A stretch of 64,000 bases of DNA from JALORV01 sp963703945 (GTDB lineage Bacteria > Pseudomonadota > Gammaproteobacteria > Burkholderiales > Burkholderiaceae_F). The translations under genes and the position numbers were made by a program. Shown here one piece after another: positions 16,941 to 25,524 of this stretch (positions are counted from its first letter, which is position 1; the number at the start of each line of letters is the position of its first letter). The notes under the pieces were generated by a model, which did no database searches, was not told the DNA's origin, and worked only from the letters and a program-made list of their open reading frames with translations. Location: contig CAVPGM010000009.1 of the NCBI GenBank assembly GCA_963703945.1, positions 124,001 through 188,000 of the forward strand, given 5' to 3'.

Positions 16941-19605
16941 TGCCGGCAGCCTCGGCGGCGCGCGCCAGTCGCTCGCTGGCGCGCTGGATCGCGGCCTCGT
17001 AGGTCCAGCCCGCGCCATCGGCGCGCGCGCGTTCGAAGCTCACGGCGGACAGCTCAGCGCGCACGCGCTCGATGCGCGGCATCAGGAAACCAGCATCGGC
17101 GCTGTCGCGCCGCAGCCCCGAGCGTTCTGCCTGCATTTCGGAAGCACCGTAGAAGCGCGCGGCCGCCTCGCCGTCGCCGATGGCCGCACACCAGCCGGCC
17201 ATCACATCGAGGGCAGCCTGACCGGCCAGCTGCGACCCTGTGGTCGCAGTGGTCCGCAGCGCCTGATCGAGCAGCAGTCGCGCGCGATCGGGCGCCCGCT
17301 TCTCGATGGCGACGATCGCCAGGCTGAGTTGCCCGATCGCCACGCTCTCCTGGTCGCCCAGAGTGCGTGCGCAGTCAACGACCTCGAGGTACAGCTGCTC
17401 GGCTTCGTCCAGTTGCCCGCGCTGGCGCAGCAACTGCGCCTGGTACGTCAGCGCCGAGGCGAGCTGGCGCGGATTGCCAACCGAACGCGCGACCTCGATG
17501 CCTTCGCCGAAATGCCGTTGCGCGCACGCCATGTCGCCCTCGCCCATGCAGGCGTATCCGAGCGGCTGCAGCACCGCGGCGATGCGCCGTTCATCGCCCA
17601 GCTCGCGGGCGATTGCCAGACTCTCTTCGAGCAACCGCCGCGCTTCGCTGTACCGCCCCATGAAGCTGCAGAACTGGCCGACATCGGCCAGGCCGCGACA
17701 GCGCAGCACGCTGCGATCGCTGGCGCGCGTGCGTTGCAGCGCCTCGGCGGTCACGCGATGGCCAAGCGTCAGCAGGCCGCGCTGATACCAGTAGAGTTTC
17801 AGTACGAAGACGAGCTGCAATCCCAGTGCAACGCCGTCCTCGGCCTGATCGCACCAGCGGTGTGCGGTCAGCAGGTTCTCGCGTTCGACATCGAGTTCGG
17901 CCAGCCACCGTCCCTGCTCGGGTCCCGCCAGCCCCGGACGCGCCGTCTCGGCGAAATTGAGCGCCCAGCGCAGATGGCGCGTGCGTGTGGTCCCATCGTC
18001 CTCGCCTTCAGCCAGCCGGTCCGCCGCGTACTGGCGCACGGTGTCGAGCATCCGATAGCGGCCCTCCGGCTCGAGTTGCACCAGCGATTCCTGCACCAGG
18101 TTCGCGAGCAGGTTCATCACGGCATCGGCGCTGATCGCGCCGCCTACGCACACGGTTTCGGCCGCTTCCAGCGTCCACCCGCCCGCAAACACCGCCAGGC
18201 GCTGGAACAGCAGGCGCTCGGTCTCTGCCAGCAGGTCGTACGACCAGTCGATCAGCGCGCGCAGCGTCTGCTGGCGCGGCAGCGCCGTGCGGTCGCCGCT
18301 GACGAGCAGTCGAAAGCGGTCGCTGAGCCGCGCGGCAATCGACTCGACCGGCAGCACCGCAGTCCGCGCCGCCGCCAGTTCGAGCGCGAGCGGGATGCCG
18401 TCCAGGCGCCGGCAGATCTCGGCGACCGCCGACGCGTTGCGCTCGACGAGCTGGAAGCTGGACCGGACCGCCGCCGCGCGATCGACGAACAGGCGCACGG
18501 CATCGTTCGCCAGCAAGGCATCGGGCGCAGGCCGCTCCTGGGCCGCCGGCGTCGCCAGGGGTGCGACCTGGAACACGGTTTCGCCGGCGATCCGCAGCGG
18601 TTCGCGGCTCGACACAAGCATCCGCAGGTTGGGATCCGCTTGCAGCAGCGTCTTTGCGACGGCGGCGCACTCGTCGACGACGTGCTCGCAGTTGTCGAGC
18701 ACGATCAGCATCCGGCGGTCGCGCGCGTAGCGAACCAGCGCGTCGATCACGCTGCCGCCGGGCTCCTCGCGCACCCCGATGGCTGAGGCGACCGCCTGCG
18801 GCACGAGCGCCGCTTCGGCGAGTGCGGCCAGCTCGACGAACCACACGCCGTCGGCGTAATCATCGAGAACGATCGCCGCGAGCTGCACCGAAAGTCGCGA
18901 TTTGCCGAGCCCGCCCATGCCGAACAGCGTCAGCAAGCGGGTCGACGCGAGCAGCGCCTTGAGTTGCTCGATGTCGCGATCACGGCCGATGAAGGAGTTG
19001 AGCTGCTGTGCGAGGTTGTTGGGCGTGCTCGCCATCGAACGAAGCGGCGGAAACTCCGAGCGCAATCCCGGGTGCACGACCTGATAGAGGCGCTCCGGCG
19101 AACCGAGGTCGCGCAATCGCACGCTGCCCAGATCGCGCAGCACGACCGCGGGAGGCAGCGCCTCCGCGACGCGGTCGGCGACCGCCTGCGAAACGAGCAC
19201 CTGACCGCCATGCGCCGCGCTCATGATGCGCGCCGCGCGATTGACCGCCGGGCCGAAGAAATCATCGTCACGGCGCTCGTCGGCGCCCAGATGCAGCCCG
19301 CAGCGCACGCCGAGCGGCGCACGATCGCCATCCGATTCCTTCAGCGCGAGCTGCAGGTCGACGACCGCCGCAAGCGCGTCGACCGGATCGTCGAACGCCG
19401 CGTGCATGCCGTCGCCGGTCATCTTGACGAGCGCACCGCGATGACGCTGGACCACCGCGCGCGACAGCCCGTCGTGCCATGCGATCGTGCGCGCGGCGCG
19501 TGCCGGGTCCGCTTCCCACAGACGAGTGCTGCTCTCGATATCCGAGAACAGGTAGGTGACGGTCGCGGCTTCCACTCGAAGATGCACAAGGCGCGCGGCA
19601 GGCAA
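16927..19605 (-). CDS. Class III nucleotide cyclase / STAND ATPase / TPR regulator
   Basis: The 892-residue protein has a class III cyclase domain (about 12-175) with metal-binding Asp22 (FSDIESSTRL) and Asp65 (KMTGDGM), plus Asn122 and Arg126 (VNRAARIMS). The catalytic set looks complete. An NB-ARC/STAND-type ATPase follows, with P-loop GMGGLGKS (229-236) and VLDNCEHV. Its helical extension carries LPRQQTLRALIDWSYDLL, and TPR repeats extend to the C-terminus. This architecture is usually a signal-integrating regulator. Start is uncertain: TTG at 19605 or GTG at 19587 or 19575, all just before TVTYLFSD. Its signal is unknown. Confidence 0.88.
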   Translation of the reverse strand: MPAARLVHLRVEAATVTYLFSDIESSTRLWEADPARAARTIAWHDGLSRAVVQRHRGALVKMTGDGMHAAFDDPVDALAAVVDLQLALKESDGDRAPLGVRCGLHLGADERRDDDFFGPAVNRAARIMSAAHGGQVLVSQAVADRVAEALPPAVVLRDLGSVRLRDLGSPERLYQVVHPGLRSEFPPLRSMASTPNNLAQQLNSFIGRDRDIEQLKALLASTRLLTLFGMGGLGKSRLSVQLAAIVLDDYADGVWFVELAALAEAALVPQAVASAIGVREEPGGSVIDALVRYARDRRMLIVLDNCEHVVDECAAVAKTLLQADPNLRMLVSSREPLRIAGETVFQVAPLATPAAQERPAPDALLANDAVRLFVDRAAAVRSSFQLVERNASAVAEICRRLDGIPLALELAAARTAVLPVESIAARLSDRFRLLVSGDRTALPRQQTLRALIDWSYDLLAETERLLFQRLAVFAGGWTLEAAETVCVGGAISADAVMNLLANLVQESLVQLEPEGRYRMLDTVRQYAADRLAEGEDDGTTRTRHLRWALNFAETARPGLAGPEQGRWLAELDVERENLLTAHRWCDQAEDGVALGLQLVFVLKLYWYQRGLLTLGHRVTAEALQRTRASDRSVLRCRGLADVGQFCSFMGRYSEARRLLEESLAIARELGDERRIAAVLQPLGYACMGEGDMACAQRHFGEGIEVARSVGNPRQLASALTYQAQLLRQRGQLDEAEQLYLEVVDCARTLGDQESVAIGQLSLAIVAIEKRAPDRARLLLDQALRTTATTGSQLAGQAALDVMAGWCAAIGDGEAAARFYGASEMQAERSGLRRDSADAGFLMPRIERVRAELSAVSFERARADGAGWTYEAAIQRASERLARAAEAAGITPC

Positions 19606-19676
19606 CCGGCGCGCATGCAGTTTACGTGGCTCCGCGGCGGCACGCGGACGCCGTCAACGGCATTTCCAGCTCTTCC

Positions 19677-19682
19677 TATAAT
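19677..19682 (+). promoter_or_regulatory. Consensus -10 box for prfB
   Basis: TATAAT is perfect and lies 27 nt before the prfB ATG. At a 17-bp spacing the -35 position reads TCAACG, a poor match. A leader of about 20 nt is expected. Confidence 0.55.
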
Positions 19683-19708
19683 CACGCGCTTTGAACCTCG
19701 AGAATCCG

Positions 19709-20813
19709 ATGGAAGCCGAACGCCTCAACCAGATCGAAGGCACCGTCGCGGACCTGCGCGGGCGCCTGGCCGAGCTGCGGAGGTATCTTTGACGTCGATG
19801 TGAAGGAAGCCCGGCTCGAGGAGGTCAACCGCGCGCTCGAGGATCCGAAGGTCTGGGACGACCCGAAGCGCGCCCAGGAGCTCGGCAGGGAAAAGAAGAC
19901 GCTCGAGATGGTCGTGCAGAAGATGCACGTCCTGGCGGCCGGCGTGCGCGATGCCGGCGAACTGTTCGAGATGGCGCGGGGCGACGACGACGACGCGACC
20001 CTGCATTCGGTGGAAATCGATGTTGAAGAGCTGGGGCGACAGGTGGCCGACCTCGAGTTCCAGCGGATGTTCAACAATCCCCTCGATCCCAACAACTGCT
20101 TTATCGAGATCCAGGCGGGCGCCGGCGGCACCGAGGCCCAGGACTGGGCCGGGATGCTGGAACGCATGTACCTGCGCTACGCCGAGCGGCGCGGATTCAA
20201 GCCCGAGCTGCTCGACGAGTCGGCGGGCGAAGTGGCCGGCATCAAGGGCGCGACGCTGAAGATCAGCGGCGACTACGCCTACGGCATGCTGCGCACCGAG
20301 ACCGGAATACACCGGCTCGTTCGCAAATCGCCGTTCGATTCGAACGCACGCCGTCACACCTCGTTCGCCAGCGTGTTCGTCTATCCGGAGGTCGACGAGT
20401 CGGTCGAGGTCGAGATCAATCCGGCGGACCTGCGCGTCGATGTCTATCGCGCTTCCGGAGCCGGCGGACAGCACGTCAACAAGACCGAATCGGCGGTGCG
20501 CATCACGCACCTGCCGACCAATATCGTCGTGCAGAGCCAGAACGACCGCTCGCAGCATCGCAACCGCGCCGAGGCGATGGCGATGCTGAAATCCCGGCTG
20601 TACGAACTCGAGTTGCGCAAGCGGCAGGCCGAGCAGAACAAGCTCGAGGAATCCAAGACCGACATCGGATGGGGCCACCAGATCCGCTCGTACGTGCTCG
20701 ACCAGTCGCGCATCAAGGATCTGCGGACCAACATCGAGATCGGCAACACGCAGGCGGTGCTCGACGGCGATCTGGATGACTTCATCGAGGCGAGCCTCAA
20801 GCAGGGCGTCTAG
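19709..20813 (+). CDS. prfB: Peptide chain release factor 2, expressed by programmed +1 frameshift
   Basis: The first 27 codons (MEAERLNQIEGT... to YL) end at an in-frame UGA (19790-19792). Translation continues in the +1 frame from GAC at 19791, giving 367 residues. The anticodon-mimicking SPF is at 207-209 and the catalytic GGQ at 252-254, both as expected for RF2. RF2 terminates at UGA and UAA; the shift lets it regulate its own synthesis. The TAG stop borrows its last base from the adjoining inverted-repeat element. The ATG is supported by a consensus -10 just upstream. Confidence 0.96.
19781..19793 (+). other. prfB: prfB recoding site (CUU UGA C with upstream Shine-Dalgarno-like stimulator)
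   Basis: CGGAGGTATCTTTGAC contains the conserved slip codon CTT, the in-frame TGA and the following C. The anti-SD-pairing GGAGG lies just before them. This is the classical autoregulatory RF2 frameshift signal: low RF2 slows termination at UGA and favours slippage. Confidence 0.95.
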
Positions 20814-21083
20814 AACCTATCTCAGAATCCACGATGGATCGCGTTGCCAAGAGAAGCGGGCGGATGCAAGGCGGCTGGCGAAGGACAGTAGCCGAGCCTA
20901 CGGCCGAGCCGGCCAACGCCGCAGACGCCCGCTTATCGTGGCAACCCTGCGGGGCGGGGTCGCATGGGGCGCATGGCGTTGTTGCGGCTCGGGTCCTTGC
21001 AGTAAGCAATGGTCCCCTCGCCGCGCCTAGCCCTGCACCCCATGCGGCCCCGCCGCGACCACCGGGGATTCTGAGATAGGTTC
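20813..21083. repeat. 271-bp non-coding element bounded by perfect 18-bp inverted repeats (MITE-like)
   Basis: The left end GAACCTATCTCAGAATCC is repeated as an exact reverse complement at 21066-21083. The trinucleotide CTA flanks both sides (20810-20812 and 21084-21086), as expected for a short target-site duplication. Inside, GTTGCCA..GAAGCGGGCG near 20843 pairs with CGCCCGCTTATCG..TGGCAAC near 20930, and a GCGGC/GCCGC-rich inner stem follows, so the transcript could fold strongly. There is no transposase gene. The layout fits a miniature element moved in trans by a DDE transposase. The left end completes the prfB stop and the right end abuts the next ATG. Confidence 0.7.
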
Positions 21084-21085
21084 CT

Positions 21086-21727
21086 ATGCTGCGCCCGGCA
21101 ATCCCGCAACCGGAACTGCTGCCGCTCGCCCCGGGCGCCACGAGCCGTCGCATCGTGTTGCGTCGCTATCAGATCGGCGACGGCGCTGCGGTGTTCGCCG
21201 CGCTGGCTCCGCATCGCGAAGAGCTGATGCAATGGATGGAGTGGCCTCGTCGGCACCAGCGCGTCGAGGACTCGGAGTCGTATGCGCGGCGGATGCACGC
21301 CGAGTTCATGCTCCGCCGGTCGATGCCGATGGCCATTTTCGACGCCGTGAACGGTCACTATCTCGGCGGCGCCGGCTACCACATTCCCGACTGGACGACG
21401 CCCAAGGCCGAGATCGGCTACTTTCTGGTGCCGCCGGCGCGCGGCGCGGGAATCGCCGGCGATGTCGTGCGCCTGCAGATCCACTATGCGTTCGACCAGA
21501 TGCAGGTGAACCGGATCTGGGGCTCGTGCGACGCGGCCAACCGCGCCAGCGCGGGTGTGATGCGGCGCGCCGGCCTGCTGGAAGAAGGCTTGCTGCGGGC
21601 TGATACCCGCGATCATCATGGCACGGTCCGGGACACGCTGGTGTTCGGCCTGACGATCGCCGACTATCCGCCCTGGTCGACCGCGCACGGCATGTCCGAT
21701 CTCGAATACCTTGCAGGCGCCGCATGA
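21086..21727 (+). CDS. GNAT-family N-acetyltransferase (RimJ/RimL type)
   Basis: The 213-residue protein carries TSRRIVLRRYQIGDGAAVFAAL at its start. The acetyl-CoA-binding segment is IGYFLVPPARGAGIAGDVVRLQIHYAF near residues 112-136, followed by NRIWGSCDAANRASAGVMRRAGLLEEG. These match RimJ/RimL-like acetyltransferases that modify protein N-termini or small amines. The target is unknown. The ATG begins inside the CTA repeat that flanks the preceding inverted-repeat element, so its native promoter and ribosome site may have been replaced by that element. Confidence 0.88.
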   Translation: MLRPAIPQPELLPLAPGATSRRIVLRRYQIGDGAAVFAALAPHREELMQWMEWPRRHQRVEDSESYARRMHAEFMLRRSMPMAIFDAVNGHYLGGAGYHIPDWTTPKAEIGYFLVPPARGAGIAGDVVRLQIHYAFDQMQVNRIWGSCDAANRASAGVMRRAGLLEEGLLRADTRDHHGTVRDTLVFGLTIADYPPWSTAHGMSDLEYLAGAA

Positions 21728-21739
21728 GACAGCCGGGCC

Positions 21740-21792
21740 GTCCCAAGGTCGAATTCCCCCTCGGGGGAACGGCGCGCTGCGCCAGGGGGGCG
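21740..21792. repeat. GC-rich palindromic intergenic repeat
   Basis: TTCCCCC-TC-GGGGGAA (21754-21769) is a perfect seven-base-pair palindrome, followed by GGCGCGCTGCGCCAGGGGGG. Similar sequence units are scattered between genes in many Burkholderiales, so I treat it as a dispersed repeat. It may also act as a hairpin between the GNAT and SDR genes. Confidence 0.4.
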
Positions 21793-21794
21793 CG

Positions 21795-22556
21795 ATGAAC
21801 GCACGACGACTGGTGATCCTGACTGGAGCCTCGCGCGGTCTGGGTGCCGCCATCGCTCGGCAACTGCTGCGGCCGGACGTGCTGCTGCTGACTCTGTCAC
21901 GCCGGCCCGATGCCACTCTCGACGAGGCGGCGCGGACGGCTGGAACCTCGCTGGAACAGTGGGCCATCGACGTCGGCCACGATGTCGGGGCCGCGGCGCG
22001 GCTCGAGTCCTGGCTGCGCCAGCGTGCGGGGGCAGACCTCACTTCGGCCGCGCTGATCAACAATGCCGGCGTCGTCGGACGCGTCGGCCCGATCGAGCAC
22101 AGCGAGGCCGATCAGATCGCGGCCGCGCTGCGCATCGACCTCGAGGCGCCGATGCTGCTGACCGCCGCGTTCCTGCGTGCCACGCGCGACTGGGCAATCG
22201 ACAAGCGGGTGCTGAACGTGTCCTCTGGCCTCGGCAGGCGCGCGCTTGCCGGATTTGCAGCGTACTGCGCCTCGAAGGCTGGGCTCGATCACTTCTCGCG
22301 CGTGGCTGCACTCGACGAGGCGCTGCTGCCCAATCCCGCGCGCATCGTCGCGCTCGCCCCGGGCGTGATCGACACCGACATGCAGGGCGAGCTGCGTACG
22401 GCCGAATCCACGGGCTTTCCCGAGCAGGGCCACTTCGTCGAACTGAAGACGGGTGGCCAGCTGACGACACCCGCTGCGGCGGCTGCGCGCGTGCTCGCGT
22501 ATCTTGCCCGACCTGATTTCGGAACACTAACCGTCGCCGACGTTCGCGACAGCTGA
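21795..22556 (+). CDS. Short-chain dehydrogenase/reductase
   Basis: The 253-residue protein has the Rossmann motif TGASRGLGAAIAR (residues 9-21), LINNAGVVG near 93 and the catalytic Ser (NVSSGLGRRA) with YCASK about 15 residues later. It is a classical SDR. The ending PDFGTLTVADVRDS and overall layout resemble the sepiapterin reductase/YueD-like subgroup, but the substrate cannot be read. A G-rich run (CAGGGGGG) precedes the ATG. It lies five bases before lysS. Confidence 0.87.
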   Translation: MNARRLVILTGASRGLGAAIARQLLRPDVLLLTLSRRPDATLDEAARTAGTSLEQWAIDVGHDVGAAARLESWLRQRAGADLTSAALINNAGVVGRVGPIEHSEADQIAAALRIDLEAPMLLTAAFLRATRDWAIDKRVLNVSSGLGRRALAGFAAYCASKAGLDHFSRVAALDEALLPNPARIVALAPGVIDTDMQGELRTAESTGFPEQGHFVELKTGGQLTTPAAAAARVLAYLARPDFGTLTVADVRDS

Positions 22557-22560
22557 ATAC

Positions 22561-24066
22561 ATGAACGAAAGCAACGCACCACCGCCTGCCGACGAGAATC
22601 AGATCATCGCCGAGCGGCGCGCAAAGCTCGCGGCGCTGCGCACGCAGGGCCCGGCGTATCCGAACGACTTTCATCGCACGCACGTGGCCGGCGAACTGCA
22701 TGCGGCCTACGGCCAGCTGACGCGCGAGGAACTCGAGTCGCGACCGATACCCGTGGCAGTGGCCGGACGCATGATGCTGAAGCGGGTCATGGGCAAGGTG
22801 AGCTTCGCCACGGTGCAGGACGCGAGCGGCCGCATCCAGTTCTTCGTGGCGAAGGATGACGCGGGCGAAGCCGCACTCGAGGAGTTCAAGCGCTGGGACA
22901 TCGGCGACGTCATCGCAGCGCGCGGTGTGCTGTTCAAGACGCAGAAGGGCGAACTGTCGGTCCGCGTGAAGGAGCTTCGGCTGATGGCGAAGTCGCTGCG
23001 GCCGCTGCCCGACAAGTTCCACGGCCTCGAGGACCGCGAGCAGCGGTATCGCCAGCGCTACGTCGACCTGATCATGAACGACGAGACGCGCGCCACGTTC
23101 ATGATCCGCAGCAGGGCGATCGCGGCAATGCGCGAGTTCATGGTGGCCGAAGGCTTCCTCGAGGTCGAAACACCGATGCTGCAGGTGATTCCCGGCGGTG
23201 CCGCGGCCAAGCCCTTCGTCACGCACCATAACGCGCTCGACATCGACATGTTCCTGCGCATTGCGCCGGAGCTGTATCTGAAGCGCCTCGTGGTCGGTGG
23301 ATTCGAGCGCGTGTTCGAGATCAACCGCAACTTCCGCAACGAAGGCGTCAGTCCGCGGCACAACCCGGAATTCACGATGATGGAGTTCTATGCCGCGTAC
23401 CACGAGTACACGTGGCTGATGGACTTCACAGAACGGCTGCTGCGCCACACGGCGATCGCTGCCACCGGCTCGGCGGTGCTGGAGTACCAGGGGCAGACCA
23501 TCGACCTTTCCCGGCCGTTTGCCCGCTGGACCATCGTGCAGGCGATCCGCGCGCACGCGCCGCAGTACACCGAGGCGCAGCTCGCCGATCGCGCCTGGCT
23601 GCACCGCGAGTTGCGGGCCCGTGGCAGCACGCATGCGGAGGAGGCCGGGCTGGGCGCACTGCAGCTGGCGCTGTTCGAGGAAGTCGCGGAAGCGAAGCTC
23701 GTTCAGCCGACCTACATCGTCGACTATCCGGTCGAGGTTTCACCGCTCGCGCGCGCATCCGACACGCGGCCCGAGGTCACCGAACGGTTCGAGCTCTTCA
23801 TCGCCGGCCGCGAAACTGCCAACGGCTTTTCCGAACTCAACGACCCCGAAGACCAGGCCGCGCGTTTCAACGAGCAGGCGCGGGCCAAGGCCGCCGGTGA
23901 CGAGGAAGCGATGTACTACGACGCCGACTACGTTCGCGCGCTCGAATACGGCATGCCGCCTGCGGCCGGCTGCGGTGTCGGCGTCGACCGGTTCGTGATG
24001 CTGCTGGCCGACGCGCCGAGCATCCGCGACGTGATCCTGTTTCCGCACATGCGGCCTGAAACCTGA
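22561..24066 (+). CDS. lysS: Lysyl-tRNA synthetase (class II)
   Basis: The 501-residue enzyme has an N-terminal OB-fold anticodon-binding domain (about 60-175). The class II core follows, with motif 1 near EGFLEVETPMLQ, motif 2 FRNEGVSPRHNPEFTMMEFY and motif 3 GCGVGVDRFVMLL. It charges tRNA-Lys. Length and motifs are complete. The stop shares one base with the next start (TGATG). Confidence 0.97.
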   Translation: MNESNAPPPADENQIIAERRAKLAALRTQGPAYPNDFHRTHVAGELHAAYGQLTREELESRPIPVAVAGRMMLKRVMGKVSFATVQDASGRIQFFVAKDDAGEAALEEFKRWDIGDVIAARGVLFKTQKGELSVRVKELRLMAKSLRPLPDKFHGLEDREQRYRQRYVDLIMNDETRATFMIRSRAIAAMREFMVAEGFLEVETPMLQVIPGGAAAKPFVTHHNALDIDMFLRIAPELYLKRLVVGGFERVFEINRNFRNEGVSPRHNPEFTMMEFYAAYHEYTWLMDFTERLLRHTAIAATGSAVLEYQGQTIDLSRPFARWTIVQAIRAHAPQYTEAQLADRAWLHRELRARGSTHAEEAGLGALQLALFEEVAEAKLVQPTYIVDYPVEVSPLARASDTRPEVTERFELFIAGRETANGFSELNDPEDQAARFNEQARAKAAGDEEAMYYDADYVRALEYGMPPAAGCGVGVDRFVMLLADAPSIRDVILFPHMRPET

Positions 24067-24893
24067 TGTCGGGGCCTGCCCGGCTGGCGGCGATCGTGGC
24101 GCGGCTGCAGACGCGGGCGCAGCCGACGCGCCCCGCGGGCCTGCGCCCGCTGATGATGGCGGGAGCGACAGTCGGCTGGGTACCGCAGGCGACCGCCGAT
24201 TTTTTGTACACGCAAGCGACAGGATTCAGCCAGCGCGGGAGCTTGCTGGTGATGGACGAGGGGCTCGACGGCACGGGCCGCAGCGCCCTGCTTTTCGAGG
24301 CTGCGCTGCGGCTGCGCGATGCAGGTCTGATCCGCGGATGGCGCGACGAGGCACTGGCGGTGCGCGAGAGCCCCGGTGGCCCGACACTCGCATCGATCGA
24401 GCGGGCAGCATGCCGTGCACTCGGCATCACCACGGAGGCGGTGCACCTGAACGCGTTTGCCGATGACGGCACACTGGTGGTGGCGCGTCGCGCGGCGCAC
24501 AAGTCGATCGATCCAGGCCTCTGGGACAACCTGGTCGGCGGCATGGTGCCGGCCGCCGAGACCCTCGAACAGGCGCTCGAACGCGAAGCATGGGAGGAAG
24601 CCGGATTGGAACTCGACCGACTCGAGGTGCATCGCGGCCGATCGTTCCACGTACGCCGGCCGGTTCCCGAGGGCTATCAGTCGGAAGTCATTCACGTTTA
24701 CGAGACCACGCTGACCGGCGACACCCGGTGCATCAACCAGGATGGCGAGGTCGAAGCGATCGAGGCCCGGCCGCTCACTAACGTGCTGGACGCGATCGAG
24801 CGCGACGAGTTCACGCTCGAGTCTGCCCTGGTCACACTTGAAAGCCTGACGCGTCGCGGCGGCTTCGACACTCCGGCGGGACTCTACGAGTGA
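24066..24893 (+). CDS. Nudix hydrolase with N-terminal DUF4743 domain
   Basis: The 275-residue protein has an N-terminal DUF4743-type region (about 10-115, GWVPQATADFL). The Nudix fold follows, with the box GGMVPAAETLEQALEREAWEEAGLE around residues 157-181. All catalytic Glu and Arg positions (G-x5-E-x7-R-E-x2-E-E-x-G) are present. Relatives lie in the plant and fungal thiamine-pyrophosphokinase-associated family and act on oxidised or damaged thiamine phosphates or similar compounds. It is coupled to lysS by TGATG and converges on iscX. Confidence 0.9.
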   Translation: MSGPARLAAIVARLQTRAQPTRPAGLRPLMMAGATVGWVPQATADFLYTQATGFSQRGSLLVMDEGLDGTGRSALLFEAALRLRDAGLIRGWRDEALAVRESPGGPTLASIERAACRALGITTEAVHLNAFADDGTLVVARRAAHKSIDPGLWDNLVGGMVPAAETLEQALEREAWEEAGLELDRLEVHRGRSFHVRRPVPEGYQSEVIHVYETTLTGDTRCINQDGEVEAIEARPLTNVLDAIERDEFTLESALVTLESLTRRGGFDTPAGLYE

Positions 24894-24912
24894 AGTTCGA
24901 CGAAACGGCGGC

Positions 24913-25107
24913 CTAGGCGACCTCGTCGATCCACGCCGTCTGGATCGCCTCGAGGATCTTCTCGCCAGACCGCTTCGGGTCGTCGGCAAAGCCGGGCAGT
25001 TCACACACCCAGCGATGCAGGTCGGTGAAGCGGATCGTGTGCGGATCCACCTCCGGGTGCGCCTCGGCCAGCGCGACCGCGAGTTCCGGAATGTCGGTCC
25101 ACTTCAT
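24913..25107 (-). CDS. iscX: IscX, Fe-S cluster assembly accessory protein
   Basis: The 64-residue acidic protein begins MKWTDIPELAVALAEAHPEVDP and has the family's FTDLHRWVCELPGFADDP. IscX binds IscS and iron and tunes cluster assembly. I start at ATG 25107, where homology begins. It is the last gene of the isc operon, 59 bp after fdx. Confidence 0.94.
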   Translation of the reverse strand: MKWTDIPELAVALAEAHPEVDPHTIRFTDLHRWVCELPGFADDPKRSGEKILEAIQTAWIDEVA

Positions 25108-25166
25108 GTCATCCGGCCTTCCGATGGCGCGCGACACATCATGATGCTATCGGGGCGCCGGTCGCG

Positions 25167-25505
25167 CTATTTGGTTTCTTTCGCATGATTGATGCTGTAT
25201 TTCGGGATTTCCACCGTCAAGTCCGTTGCCTGCACGATAGCCTGGCACGTCAACCGCGACACCGGGGTCAGTCCCCAGGCACGGTCGAGCAGATCCTCTT
25301 CGGTGTCCCCCGCCGGCGGCAGCGATGAAAAGCCCGAGCGGATGATGCAGTGGCAGGTCGTGCAGGCGGCCACCTTGCCGCACGCGTGTTCGATGTCGAC
25401 GCCGTGATCCAGCAGCGCATCGGCGAGCGATCCGCCGGGCTCGACCTCGAATTGCGCTCCGTTCGGGCACAGTTCGTCGTGCGGTAGCACGGTGATCTTC
25501 GGCAT
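25167..25505 (-). CDS. fdx: Isc-type [2Fe-2S] ferredoxin
   Basis: The 112-residue protein holds the adrenodoxin-type cluster ligands Cys42, Cys48, Cys51 and Cys87 (HACGKVAACTTCHC ... RLTCQ). It supplies electrons to cluster assembly on IscU. The ATG at 25505 starts MPKITVLPHDELCP. It is 19 bp after hscA. Confidence 0.96.
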   Translation of the reverse strand: MPKITVLPHDELCPNGAQFEVEPGGSLADALLDHGVDIEHACGKVAACTTCHCIIRSGFSSLPPAGDTEEDLLDRAWGLTPVSRLTCQAIVQATDLTVEIPKYSINHAKETK

Positions 25506-25524
25506 GTGCGTCCACCGGCGCCCG

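Noticed and set aside
16723..18786. A 687-codon plus-strand frame opposite the cyclase/ATPase gene
   Set aside because: It is low in recognisable structure and fully antisense to a well-supported protein.
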